11,196 nt of DNA, taken from positions 1 through 11,196 of the forward strand of contig CAIYFE010000076.1 in the NCBI GenBank assembly GCA_903925445.1, in the 5' to 3' direction. The translations under genes and the position numbers were made by a program. Origin of the DNA: an uncultured Burkholderiales bacterium (GTDB lineage Bacteria > Pseudomonadota > Gammaproteobacteria > Burkholderiales > Burkholderiaceae_C). Shown piece after piece: positions 1 to 6,448 of this stretch; the stretch's first letter is position 1; each line of letters begins with the position of its first letter. Below the pieces are notes generated by a model, which was not told the DNA's origin, did not search any database, and worked only from the letters and a program-made list of their open reading frames with translations.

Positions 1-686
1 ACCACCACGCGGTAGCCAATGGCCTCGGCACGAAACTCGTTTTCGCGAATGGCTTGCAACACCCGGCCAAATGGCGAGTTGACAATGCGCAGCAGCGATA
101 AAAATGCGAGCACCGCCAGCACCAACAACAGGTAGTAACACAGCAGCCGCCCGTCCAGCGTGACGCCCCACAGCGGCTCGTCAAAAAACTCGGTGCTGGG
201 CGACAACAAGGCAGGCACTTTGAAGCTCAAACCGTCTTCGCCGCCGGTCAAGTTGGAGAGTTGTGACGCCAAAGTTTGAAACGCCGAAGCCACGGCCAAG
301 CTGATCATGGCAAAAAAGATGGCTCGCACACGCAGCGAAAACAAACCCATCAAGAGCGATAAGGGCGCGCTCAACAGCAAGGCCACCAACAAACCCAAGC
401 CCACGCTGCTCCAGCTCGGACCCAGTTGACTCAAGGCGATGGCTTGTCCATACGCGCCAATGCCAAAAAACATGGTGTGCGCAAAACTCACCATGCCGCT
501 GTAACCCAAGAGCACATCAAAACTCGCCACCAACACGGTGAACACCACCACCTTGGCCGCCACGTTCAGCGCTTTCACACCAGGCAGCGCAAACGGCGTG
601 AACACCAGCGCCAACAGCAAAGCCAGCAACAACAGGGCCAACACGCGGCTGCGCGGGGTATCGTGGGAGAGCAGTCGGTTCAACAT
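1..686 (-). CDS. livM: Branched-chain amino acid ABC transporter permease LivM (3' end cut by window)
   Basis: Second inner-membrane permease of a hydrophobic-amino-acid-uptake (HAAT) ABC importer; it pairs with LivH to form the channel. I translated the minus strand from the ATG at 686-684: 228 codons are open to the window edge and the C-terminus is missing. The N-terminus MLNRLLSHDTPRSR is followed by hydrophobic segments at about residues 15-35, 43-60, 94-115, 120-140 and 181-200. LivM-like signatures are GYSGMVSFAHTMFFGIGAYG (61-80), SLRVRAIFFAMISLA (117-131) and, near the end, RENEFRAEAIGYRV (214-227). The last is the EAA-type cytoplasmic loop that contacts the ATPases. The start lies 10 nt after the livH stop with only a weak Shine-Dalgarno sequence (GAGACC), so translation is probably coupled. 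Family assignment is firm; the true substrate is not shown by the sequence. Confidence 0.95.
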   Translation of the reverse strand, partial: MLNRLLSHDTPRSRVLALLLLALLLALVFTPFALPGVKALNVAAKVVVFTVLVASFDVLLGYSGMVSFAHTMFFGIGAYGQAIALSQLGPSWSSVGLGLLVALLLSAPLSLLMGLFSLRVRAIFFAMISLAVASAFQTLASQLSNLTGGEDGLSFKVPALLSPSTEFFDEPLWGVTLDGRLLCYYLLLVLAVLAFLSLLRIVNSPFGRVLQAIRENEFRAEAIGYRVV

Positions 687-696
687 GGGTAAGGTC

Positions 697-1677
697 TCAT
701 CGGTTGGCCACGGGGTAGAGGCCTTGTGGACGCCACAACAGCACTGCCACCATCAAACCAATGTTGGAGAACATGGCGGCTTGCGGCCACACAAAACCAA
801 TGTAGTTGGCCATCAGCCCCAGCAGCAACGCACCCATCAACGCGCCCAAGGTCGAACCCAAACCGCCCATGATGATGACCAAAAAAATCAACACATTCAC
901 TTGTGCGCCCATTTGCGGCACCACGTTTTGTTGATACAGCCCCCACAGCACGCCGCCCAGTCCCGCCAGCGCGCTGCCCAGCACAAACACGCCAACAAAC
1001 AAACGGTGAATGCGGTAGCCCAGCGACTCCACCATGTCGCGGTCTTGCACGCCCGCGCGAATCAGCAAACCCACCTTGGTGCGGTTCAAAGTCCAAGCCA
1101 ATGCGACAAACACCAGCAAACCAATGAGCACGGCCAGCATGCGGTATTTTTCAATGGCCGCGTCGCCCAGCAACCACGCGCCGCGCAAAGCCTCGGGCAA
1201 GGGCAGTGGAATTTGTTGCGGCCCCCAAATGGCTTTGATGACTTCCTCGCCCATGGTCATGCCGCCCATGGTGATCAAAATTTGCTTCAAGTGTTGCCCA
1301 TACACAGGTCGCACAATGAAGCGCTCAAAGGCCAAGCCCACGGCGGCGCTGACGCACATGGCCACCGCCATGGCACAAAACACGGCCAACACATTGAGCG
1401 CGAGTTGGTCAGATTGGGTGAGCCCTGTCATGCCGCCCAACACACTGGTCGCCACAAACGCGCCCAAGGCAATGAAAACACCATGCCCAAAATTGAGCAC
1501 ATCCATCAAGCCAAACACCAAGGTCAGTCCCGAGGCGATGACAAACACAATCATGCCCATGGCCAAGCCCGCCACGCTCAAGGTGAGCCAACTGGAGGCA
1601 GAGCCAATCAAGGGCAGAGCCAGCAGCATCAACGCCGGCACGAGCAACAAGGGCTTGAGATCGCGTGGAGGTTTCAT
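697..1677 (-). CDS. livH: Branched-chain amino acid ABC transporter permease LivH
   Basis: First membrane permease of the HAAT importer, 326 aa. The family signature GLTLVFGLMDVLNFGHGVFI is at residues 50-69, and the EAA-type loop IRAGVQDRDMVESLGYR is at about 206-222. Hydrophobic spans fall at about 10-25, 33-55, 66-82, 92-115, 180-197, 225-247 and then near 255-310. The protein ends WRPQGLYPVANR, a typical LivH-like end. Its ATG overlaps the livF stop in an ATGA (1674-1677), so it is translationally coupled to livF. In the classical E. coli operon the permeases precede the ATPases; here the order is G-F-H-M. A urea-type (UrtB) permease was considered, but the operon order and motifs fit LivH better. 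Confidence 0.95.
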   Translation of the reverse strand: MKPPRDLKPLLLVPALMLLALPLIGSASSWLTLSVAGLAMGMIVFVIASGLTLVFGLMDVLNFGHGVFIALGAFVATSVLGGMTGLTQSDQLALNVLAVFCAMAVAMCVSAAVGLAFERFIVRPVYGQHLKQILITMGGMTMGEEVIKAIWGPQQIPLPLPEALRGAWLLGDAAIEKYRMLAVLIGLLVFVALAWTLNRTKVGLLIRAGVQDRDMVESLGYRIHRLFVGVFVLGSALAGLGGVLWGLYQQNVVPQMGAQVNVLIFLVIIMGGLGSTLGALMGALLLGLMANYIGFVWPQAAMFSNIGLMVAVLLWRPQGLYPVANR

Positions 1678-2402
1678 AGCGCCAAACCCAACAAGTCTTG
1701 TTGCAATTGCGTGTCTTGGCTCAAAGTGGCCATGTCGGATTGGTGGACCACTTGGCCGTTGTCCATGACGGCCACTTGGTCACCAAGCCGTTGCGCGAAG
1801 TTCAAATTTTGTTCAACCAAAAGCAAGGTCACGCCGCTGGATTTGAGTTGCGCAAAGGCCTCGATCATGTTGTCGATGATGGCCGGCGCCAGGCCTTTGC
1901 TGGGTTCGTCCACGATCAAGAGTTCGCGCGGCTCGATCATGGCGCGGGCGACCGCCAACATTTGCTTTTGTCCCCCCGAGAGCTTGCCGGCGGGGTGATG
2001 CCAAAATTTTTCGACCGCAGGAAACAGGCGGTAAATCCAAGTCATGCGTTGGGCATCCATGTCTTGTTCATGGCGCGCGCTGCGAGCCGCCAACACCATG
2101 TTTTCTTGCACGGTGAGGTCGGCAAAAATGCCCATGTTCTCAGGCACATAGGCCACACCAAGCTGGGCAATTTCTGGGGTTGGGCGTTGGCTGATGTCTT
2201 GTCCGTTGAACAACACACGACCTTCAGAGGCGCGCCACAAGCCCATGATGGTTCGCAACGTGGTGGTTTTTCCGGCACCGTTGCGCCCCAGCAGCAGGGT
2301 CAGTTGTCCGCGCGGCACGGTCAAATTCACGCCATGCAAGATGTGATAAGCCGCAATGTGGGTGTGAACGCCGTGCAGTTCTAGCAAATTGCTGTGCGTC
2401 AT
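1674..2402 (-). CDS. livF: Branched-chain amino acid ABC transporter ATP-binding protein LivF
   Basis: One of two cytoplasmic ATPases that power the importer, 242 aa, normal LivF length. Walker A is GRNGAGKT (39-46), the ABC signature LSGGQ (141-145) and Walker B LLIVDE (161-166), followed by the stretch PSKGLAP typical of LivF. The H-loop position reads LLLVEQN (194-200), with Gln198 in place of the usual His. E. coli LivF also has VEQN there, so this is a normal family trait and not damage. Its ATG overlaps the livG stop by 4 nt (2399-2402) and its stop overlaps the livH start by 4 nt. This indicates stoichiometric, coupled translation of G, F and H. Confidence 0.96.
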   Translation of the reverse strand: MTHSNLLELHGVHTHIAAYHILHGVNLTVPRGQLTLLLGRNGAGKTTTLRTIMGLWRASEGRVLFNGQDISQRPTPEIAQLGVAYVPENMGIFADLTVQENMVLAARSARHEQDMDAQRMTWIYRLFPAVEKFWHHPAGKLSGGQKQMLAVARAMIEPRELLIVDEPSKGLAPAIIDNMIEAFAQLKSSGVTLLLVEQNLNFAQRLGDQVAVMDNGQVVHQSDMATLSQDTQLQQDLLGLAL

Positions 2403-3160
2403 GCCGCGGCCCTGCTTCCTAAATACGCTTCTTGCACGATGGGCGAGGCAATCACCTGCGCGGGATCGCCATCGGCAACGAGTTGTCCGTTGTGCAGCAC
2501 GATGATGCGATCGGCCAACTCGCGCACCACATGCATCTTGTGTTCCACCAGCAAGATGATTTTGTTGGGATCGGCTTTGAGACGCCGTATCAAATCGAGA
2601 ATGACGGGCGCCTCGTCAGCGCTCATGCCGGCCGTGGGTTCGTCAAACATGAAGACTTGGGGTTTCAAAGCCATGAGCAAGGCCACTTCCAGCTTGCGTT
2701 GATCGCCGTGGGGCAAGCTGCTCACCCAAGCGTCGGCTTTGTCGTGCAGCGAAACGTCTTGCAGCAAGGCGTAGGCCGCATCGGTCAAATCTTGGAAATC
2801 GCTCCAAATGCGCCAAGCGTTCAAACCCTGCAAATGTTGCCCCGCTTGCACAGATTGCACAGCCAGTCGCACGTTTTCAAGCACGCTCAAGTTGGGAAAC
2901 AAGTTGGTCAACTGAAACGCACGACCCAAGCCAGCGCGCGTGCGCCCCGACACGCTCACCGCAGACAAGTCTTTGCCATTGAGCAACACACGGCCAGCGC
3001 TGGCTTTGAGTTGCCCCGACATCAAGTTGAAGTAAGTTGTTTTGCCCGCGCCGTTGGGCCCAACAATGGCCGTCAGCGTGCCGGGTGCAAATTGGCACGA
3101 CACCGAATCGACGGCCGTGTGGCCGCCAAAACGTACCGTCAAGTCCTGGGTTTCAAGCAT
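2399..3160 (-). CDS. livG: Branched-chain amino acid ABC transporter ATP-binding protein LivG
   Basis: Partner ATPase to LivF, 253 aa. Walker A is GPNGAGKT (34-41), the Q-loop Gln is in GRAFQLTNLFP (Gln83), the signature is the degenerate LPHGDQRKLEVA (149-160) usual for LivG, Walker B is FMFDE (170-174), and the H-loop His207 is in LLVEHKMHVV. The canonical H-loop here complements the Gln version in LivF. It follows the substrate-binding protein gene after an 18-nt gap with no strong Shine-Dalgarno sequence, and overlaps livF by 4 nt. The ATG at 3160 gives the expected N-terminus (MLETQDLTVRFGG). Confidence 0.96.
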   Translation of the reverse strand: MLETQDLTVRFGGHTAVDSVSCQFAPGTLTAIVGPNGAGKTTYFNLMSGQLKASAGRVLLNGKDLSAVSVSGRTRAGLGRAFQLTNLFPNLSVLENVRLAVQSVQAGQHLQGLNAWRIWSDFQDLTDAAYALLQDVSLHDKADAWVSSLPHGDQRKLEVALLMALKPQVFMFDEPTAGMSADEAPVILDLIRRLKADPNKIILLVEHKMHVVRELADRIIVLHNGQLVADGDPAQVIASPIVQEAYLGSRAAA

Positions 3161-3178
3161 GGCGCGGGCGCTGAGTCA

Positions 3179-4375
3179 TCAACGTTGGTTTTTGATGGGC
3201 ACTTGCATCTCATCGGCCTTGATTTCGCGCACCAACTCAGGAACGCCCCAGGCAAATGCGGGATCGACCTTGATCTTGAAGTGGTACATGCTTTGCATGG
3301 CTTGGTGATCGTCGGCGCGGAAGGTCATCTTGCCTTTGGGTGTGTCAAAACTCATGCCTTCCATGGTTTTGATCAAGGTGTTGGCGCGTGCGTCGCCATT
3401 GGATTTTTGCAAAGCCGTCACCACAGCCATGGCCGCAGAAAAGCCACCCGCGGTGAAGAAGTCTGGCGGTGTTTTGAACTGGCTGTAATGACGCGCCACC
3501 AAGGCTTCGTTGACCGGATTTTTAGGAATGCCGAAGTAATAGTAAGTCGCGCCTTCCATGCCAGGCAGGTTTTTGTACGCGGACATCGCGGGCAAGATGT
3601 TGCCTCCTGTAGCGATTTCGGTGCCGTAGCGTTTGAGATCCAAGTCGGCAATCTTGAACGGATTGCCAGCGCCTGCCCAGATGATGAAAATCACTTTGCG
3701 ACCCGGTTGGTCTTTGAGGCGATCAATGATGCGTTGCGCCCCGGCTGTGAAATCGGTGGTGTTGGTGGGTAAATATTCTTCGTGAACGACTTTGGCTTTT
3801 TTGATCGCGTCCTTGAAGGCCTTCACGCCATCGCGGCCAAAAGCATAGTCTTGCGCCAAAGTGGCAATCGTCACGCCGGGTTTGTCCAGCGCGACCGCGT
3901 TGGAAATCGCGTCTTGGCTGGAATTGCGGCCGGTGCGAAAAATGTATTTGTTCCATTTTTCACCCGTGATGGAGTCGGCCACGGCGGGCTCGACCAGCAA
4001 AATCTTTTTGTATTCCTCGGCCACGGGCAGCATGGCCAAGGCCACGCCAGAAGAGGTTGGGCCCACGGCCAAATCGGCTTTGTCGTCCGAATAAGCCGCA
4101 GCCAGCAAGGATTTGCCCAAATCGGGTTTGCCTTGGTCGTCTTTTTCGATCACCACCAATTTTTTACCCGCAACCATCAGGGTGCCGTGGGTGGCGTAAT
4201 CCAAACCCATCATGAAACCGGTGGCTGTTTGTTTGCCGTAGGCCTCCAAGGGGCCAGTTTTGCTGAAGACATGCGCAATGCGAATTTCATTGCTTTGCGC
4301 CCAAGCCAAGGGCGAACACAAGGCGGCGGTCAAAGTGGCCAAAGCGGTCAAAGACAAAAGAGGACGACGGTTCAT
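3179..4375 (-). CDS. Periplasmic substrate-binding protein of a Liv-type ABC importer
   Basis: Peripla_BP_6 (type I periplasmic binding) protein, 398 aa, that captures substrate for the LivGFHM complex. The frame stays open upstream to 4486, but I chose the ATG at 4375: it is preceded by AAGGAA about 6 nt upstream and gives a clean signal peptide, MNRRPLLSLTALATLTAALC followed by SPLAWA, with likely cleavage after residue 26. Cys20 is preceded by Leu, so this is not a lipobox. The mature protein starts SNEIRIAHVFSKTGPLEAYG, the usual ligand-domain opening, and contains VGPTSSGVALAM and YAFGRDGVKAFKDAIKKA. It is the first gene of the importer operon. The ligand cannot be read from the sequence: branched-chain amino acids, other amino acids or small organic acids are all possible for this family, so I give no livJ/livK symbol. 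Confidence 0.93.
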   Translation of the reverse strand: MNRRPLLSLTALATLTAALCSPLAWAQSNEIRIAHVFSKTGPLEAYGKQTATGFMMGLDYATHGTLMVAGKKLVVIEKDDQGKPDLGKSLLAAAYSDDKADLAVGPTSSGVALAMLPVAEEYKKILLVEPAVADSITGEKWNKYIFRTGRNSSQDAISNAVALDKPGVTIATLAQDYAFGRDGVKAFKDAIKKAKVVHEEYLPTNTTDFTAGAQRIIDRLKDQPGRKVIFIIWAGAGNPFKIADLDLKRYGTEIATGGNILPAMSAYKNLPGMEGATYYYFGIPKNPVNEALVARHYSQFKTPPDFFTAGGFSAAMAVVTALQKSNGDARANTLIKTMEGMSFDTPKGKMTFRADDHQAMQSMYHFKIKVDPAFAWGVPELVREIKADEMQVPIKNQR

Positions 4376-4415
4376 TTGAAATTCCTTAGAGTAGGCGTTG
4401 AACGATACGAAAATC

Positions 4416-4446
4416 ATTGTAGGTAGGATTCCAGCCATGCAACTCC
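4416..4446 (-). promoter_or_regulatory. Possible sigma-70 promoter of the importer operon
   Basis: On the minus strand a good -10 hexamer, TACAAT (4416-4421), lies about 41 nt upstream of the substrate-binding protein ATG. TTGCAT (4437-4442) lies 15 nt further upstream as a -35 candidate, which is shorter than the ideal 17. It would overlap the first codons of rsuA on the other strand, so the two divergent genes share a very compact control region. Weak evidence, by eye only. Confidence 0.3.
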
Positions 4447-5171
4447 AAGATATTTTGTATTCCCAAGGCTTTGGCACGCGTCGCATTTGTGCCGGGCTGA
4501 TTCAGCAAGGGCACGTCCAGATCGAAGTCAACGGCGAACTTGCGCCTTGTGACGATGCGCTAGAGGACATCGCGGTCGAAGAAGGCTGGCGATTTTCGGT
4601 GCAAGGCGTGGTCTGGCCTTACCACGCCAAAGCCTATGTGTTGCTGCACAAACCTGCGGGTTACGAGTGTTCGCACAAACCTTCGGCTTGGCCGAGCTTG
4701 TACACCTTGCTGCCCGCTTGTTTGCGCCAACGGCCGCAAAAAAGTGCGGTGCAGGGCGTTCAAGCCGTTGGGCGTTTGGACCAAGACACCACGGGCATGT
4801 TGGTGCTCACCGACGACGGGCCTTTGATCCACCGCATGAGTTCGCCCAAACACCACGTGCCCAAGGTCTACGAAGTCACCACCGACCGAGCTTTGGACGA
4901 GAGACAAGTCCAACGCTTGCTCGAAGGCGTGGTGTTGGATGACTCGCCCAAACCCGTGCGCGCTGCGGCCTGCGAAGCGGTCAGCACGCATCACTTGCGA
5001 CTGACGCTGACTGAGGGCAAATACCACCAAGTCAAGCGCATGGTGGCTGCGGTGGGCAACCACGTGGTGGGCTTGCATCGTTCGCAAATTGGCGATATGC
5101 CATTGCCCCAAGCGCTGGCGCCCGGGCAATGGCGTTGGATCACGCCAGCGGAGTTGAAATTACTAAGTTAA
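4437..5171 (+). CDS. rsuA: 16S rRNA pseudouridine(516) synthase RsuA
   Basis: Isomerises uridine 516 of 16S rRNA to pseudouridine during 30S assembly; 244 aa. An N-terminal S4-like RNA-binding region (about 1-50, LYSQGFGTRRICAGLIQQGHVQI) is followed by the RsuA/RluB/E/F catalytic domain. The catalytic motif is VGRLDQDTTGMLVLTDDG (111-128) with Asp115 as the nucleophile. RsuA-specific blocks are HKPAGYECSHKP (71-82), SSPKHHVPKVYEV (135-147) and EGKYHQVKRMVAAVGNHVV (193-211). These match E. coli RsuA (EGRYHQVKRMFAAVGNHVV) closely, which argues for RsuA over RluB, RluE or RluF. A TTG at 4398 is in frame, but the ATG at 4437 has AGGA 8 nt upstream and begins exactly at the S4 domain. It is divergent from the importer and convergent with the small-protein gene. 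Confidence 0.92.
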   Translation: MQLQDILYSQGFGTRRICAGLIQQGHVQIEVNGELAPCDDALEDIAVEEGWRFSVQGVVWPYHAKAYVLLHKPAGYECSHKPSAWPSLYTLLPACLRQRPQKSAVQGVQAVGRLDQDTTGMLVLTDDGPLIHRMSSPKHHVPKVYEVTTDRALDERQVQRLLEGVVLDDSPKPVRAAACEAVSTHHLRLTLTEGKYHQVKRMVAAVGNHVVGLHRSQIGDMPLPQALAPGQWRWITPAELKLLS

Positions 5172-5174
5172 TGA

Positions 5175-5198
5175 CCGTTTAAAAGTCGGTTTTAACGG
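5175..5198 (+). other. Imperfect hairpin just after rsuA
   Basis: CCGTT (5175-5179) pairs with AACGG (5194-5198) and AAAA (5181-5184) with TTTT (5190-5193). The loop is GTCGG and T5180 is bulged. It starts 3 nt after the rsuA stop. No T-run follows, so it is not a convincing intrinsic terminator; it may protect the rsuA mRNA 3' end or be chance. Confidence 0.3.
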
Positions 5199-5213
5199 CA
5201 GTTTGAGAAGTGC

Positions 5214-5240
5214 CAAAAAAATCGCCCCGTGAGGGGCGAT
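5214..5240 (-). terminator. Rho-independent terminator of the small exported-protein gene
   Basis: On the minus strand a perfect 8-bp GC-rich stem, ATCGCCCC (5240-5233 read 5'-3') and GGGGCGAT (5228-5221), closes a 4-nt loop and runs straight into a T tract (complement of the A-run at 5215-5221). It begins 26 nt after the stop codon of the gene at 5267-5455. The same stem could act weakly on rsuA transcripts from the other side, but only three Ts follow on the plus strand. Confidence 0.9.
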
Positions 5241-5266
5241 GTTTCGCTGATTGAGCAGCTTTGGGT

Positions 5267-5455
5267 TTATTTGCTGACGGTGGCAGCTTGCGGTGCCGTT
5301 GCAGGTGCCACTTTTTCTTTCTTGGCGTGTTTGGGCGCGGCCTTGGCATCGGCTTTGACCTCGGCCTTGGCTGGAGCGGTTTCGGGCGTTGTTGTGGCAG
5401 CAAATGCGCCCATTGAAAATGCAGAAACGATCAAAGTAGCCATCAGTTTGTTCAT
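5267..5455 (-). CDS. Small exported Ala/Lys/Pro-rich protein, function unknown
   Basis: 62 aa. I chose the ATG at 5455 because AAGGGGAA stands about 6 nt upstream and translation then begins with a textbook signal peptide, MNKLMATLIVSAFSMGAFA, cleaved after residue 19 (AFA). The remaining 43 residues are low-complexity: TTTPETAPAK, then AEVKADAKAAPKHAKKEKVA and PATAPQAATVSK. They are almost only Ala, Lys, Pro, Thr, Glu and Val, hence probably disordered, basic and periplasmic. There is no Cys, no lipobox and no recognisable domain. Composition resembles acid-shock (Asr-like) and other small Ala/Lys-rich periplasmic proteins, but composition alone does not prove kinship. It is monocistronic: its own ribosome site, a strong terminator, and a structured upstream region. 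Confidence 0.82.
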   Translation of the reverse strand: MNKLMATLIVSAFSMGAFAATTTPETAPAKAEVKADAKAAPKHAKKEKVAPATAPQAATVSK

Positions 5456-5482
5456 ACAAATTCCCCTTAGGTTTTGAACATG

Positions 5483-5499
5483 CTCCAAATGTTTTGGAG
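5483..5499 (-). repeat. 7-bp inverted repeat with 3-nt loop upstream of the small-protein gene
   Basis: CTCCAAA (5483-5489) and TTTGGAG (5493-5499) form a perfect short hairpin about 28-44 nt upstream of the small-protein ATG. It lies either within the 5' leader or over the start of transcription. It could be an mRNA hairpin or an operator half-site pair; no function is shown. Confidence 0.45.
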
Positions 5500-5526
5500 T
5501 ACATCCACAACGGCACCCGAAGACAA
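5498..5526 (-). promoter_or_regulatory. Candidate sigma-70 promoter of the small-protein gene
   Basis: On the minus strand, TTGTCT (5521-5526) and TGTACT (5498-5503) are separated by exactly 17 nt, each matching 4 of 6 consensus bases. Transcription would start near 5491 and leave a leader of about 35 nt before the ATG at 5455. The large palindrome ends 4 bp upstream of the -35 element, a position typical for an activator site. Match strength is modest. Confidence 0.35.
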
Positions 5527-5529
5527 GTT

Positions 5530-5561
5530 GTTGACGCAAATATTTAAATATTTGTGTCAAC
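5530..5561. repeat. Near-perfect 32-bp palindrome, candidate operator
   Basis: The left arm GTTGACGCAAATATTT (5530-5545) and right arm AAATATTTGTGTCAAC (5546-5561) are reverse complements except for one base pair (position 6 of each arm, G against T). There is no loop, so as DNA it is a two-fold symmetric site with TTGAC/GTCAA ends and an AT-only core. It lies between the stop of the hydrolase gene (19 bp away) and the small-protein gene, just upstream of that gene's candidate promoter. No T tract follows it and the core is AT-rich, so a terminator is unlikely. The best guess is a binding site for a dimeric regulator; I cannot name the regulator. Confidence 0.7.
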
Positions 5562-5579
5562 GCTTTGGCGAACTTGACG

Positions 5580-6368
5580 TTACTTCGTGTCCTTTAAAAA
5601 CCGCTGCAAATGCGCCAGCACTTGTTGTGCTTGGTCGCGATGAGGGGAGTGGCCGCATTGGGCGATGGCATGGCGTTCAATCTGTCCGTGTCGCGGTTCA
5701 ATCTCTTGAATTTGGCGCAGCGTGCCGTAGGCATCGTCCACGCCTTGCAGCGCCAAGACGGGGCACGCGATGTCTTGGCAAATGGCGCGAATGTCAAAGC
5801 TTTGAAAGGCGGGCGAGAGCCACACATCGTTCCATTGCCAAAAAGCGCCATCAACATCGGCATGAAAGCGCGCCAATCGTTCCCGCAGATGGTCATGCAA
5901 AAAAGCCTCGCGAGCGGCTTGAATGGCGCTGATCGACACGGCTTCCACCATCACGTGCGGTGCCATGACGATGCACGCGGTGGTGGCAAATCGCGCCGCA
6001 AACAGCAACGCAATCGTGCCGCCGTCCGAATGCCCAAGCAGCACGGGCTGCGCGATGCCCAACCGTTGCAACAACTCGGGCAGCACCTCCCACGCTTGGT
6101 GGTGCATGTAATCGGGTGGCAAGCGGTTGACGCCGCGCACATCTTGGATGCGTTGAGATTGACCGTAGCCCGTTCGAGAAAACACCACGCCTGCGCGGCC
6201 TGTAGCTTGGCAAACGGTTTCCGGCCAAAAGCCTTCGCGGGTTTGCCACATGGCCACCGAGCCCAAGCCTTCGTGCAAAAACACCAACGGCGCCAAGTGC
6301 GCGCCGGCCTGCGTGGCGGGGATTTGCACCACTTCCAGTGCGGTTTGTTTGAGCTGAATCAAATCCAT
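5580..6368 (-). CDS. Alpha/beta hydrolase
   Basis: 262 aa, cytoplasmic (no signal peptide), complete alpha/beta-hydrolase fold. The oxyanion-hole region is VFLHEGLGSVAMW (29-41), and the nucleophile elbow is GHSDGG with Ser114. The likely acid is Asp211 or Asp212 in QGVDDAYGT (208-216), and the catalytic His is His240 in CGHSPHRD. The HEGLGSVAMW and GVVFSRTGYGQS features recall, from memory, the hydrolase found in aerobic benzoyl-CoA (box) clusters of Burkholderiales. No box gene is present here, so substrate and pathway remain unknown; esterase, thioesterase and lactonase activities are all possible. It is monocistronic in appearance and divergent from the YncE-like gene across 80 bp. I see no strong Shine-Dalgarno sequence before the ATG at 6368. 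Confidence 0.88.
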   Translation of the reverse strand: MDLIQLKQTALEVVQIPATQAGAHLAPLVFLHEGLGSVAMWQTREGFWPETVCQATGRAGVVFSRTGYGQSQRIQDVRGVNRLPPDYMHHQAWEVLPELLQRLGIAQPVLLGHSDGGTIALLFAARFATTACIVMAPHVMVEAVSISAIQAAREAFLHDHLRERLARFHADVDGAFWQWNDVWLSPAFQSFDIRAICQDIACPVLALQGVDDAYGTLRQIQEIEPRHGQIERHAIAQCGHSPHRDQAQQVLAHLQRFLKDTK

Positions 6369-6448
6369 GCACCGATCTTAAAGTGCGCCCCGGCTAAGGA
6401 CTTACCCCGCCTCGTTACACTGGAGGGCAGTACTTTTGAGAGATTTTT

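Noticed and set aside
538..1998. Long open frame (486 codons) on the plus strand
   Set aside because: Antisense to livM, livH and livF; the translation is His/Gln/Arg-rich with no domain, as expected opposite GC-biased coding DNA.
2042..2060. Loss of the H-loop His in LivF (VEQN) as a sign of a dead ATPase
   Set aside because: E. coli LivF has the same VEQN; it is normal for this family, with the His kept in LivG.
2432..3772. Open frame of 446 codons on the plus strand
   Set aside because: Antisense to livG and the substrate-binding protein gene, both strongly supported by motifs; composition is shadow-like.
5530..5561. The 32-bp palindrome as a terminator for the hydrolase gene
   Set aside because: AT-only core, no GC-rich stem base and no T tract on the minus strand after it.
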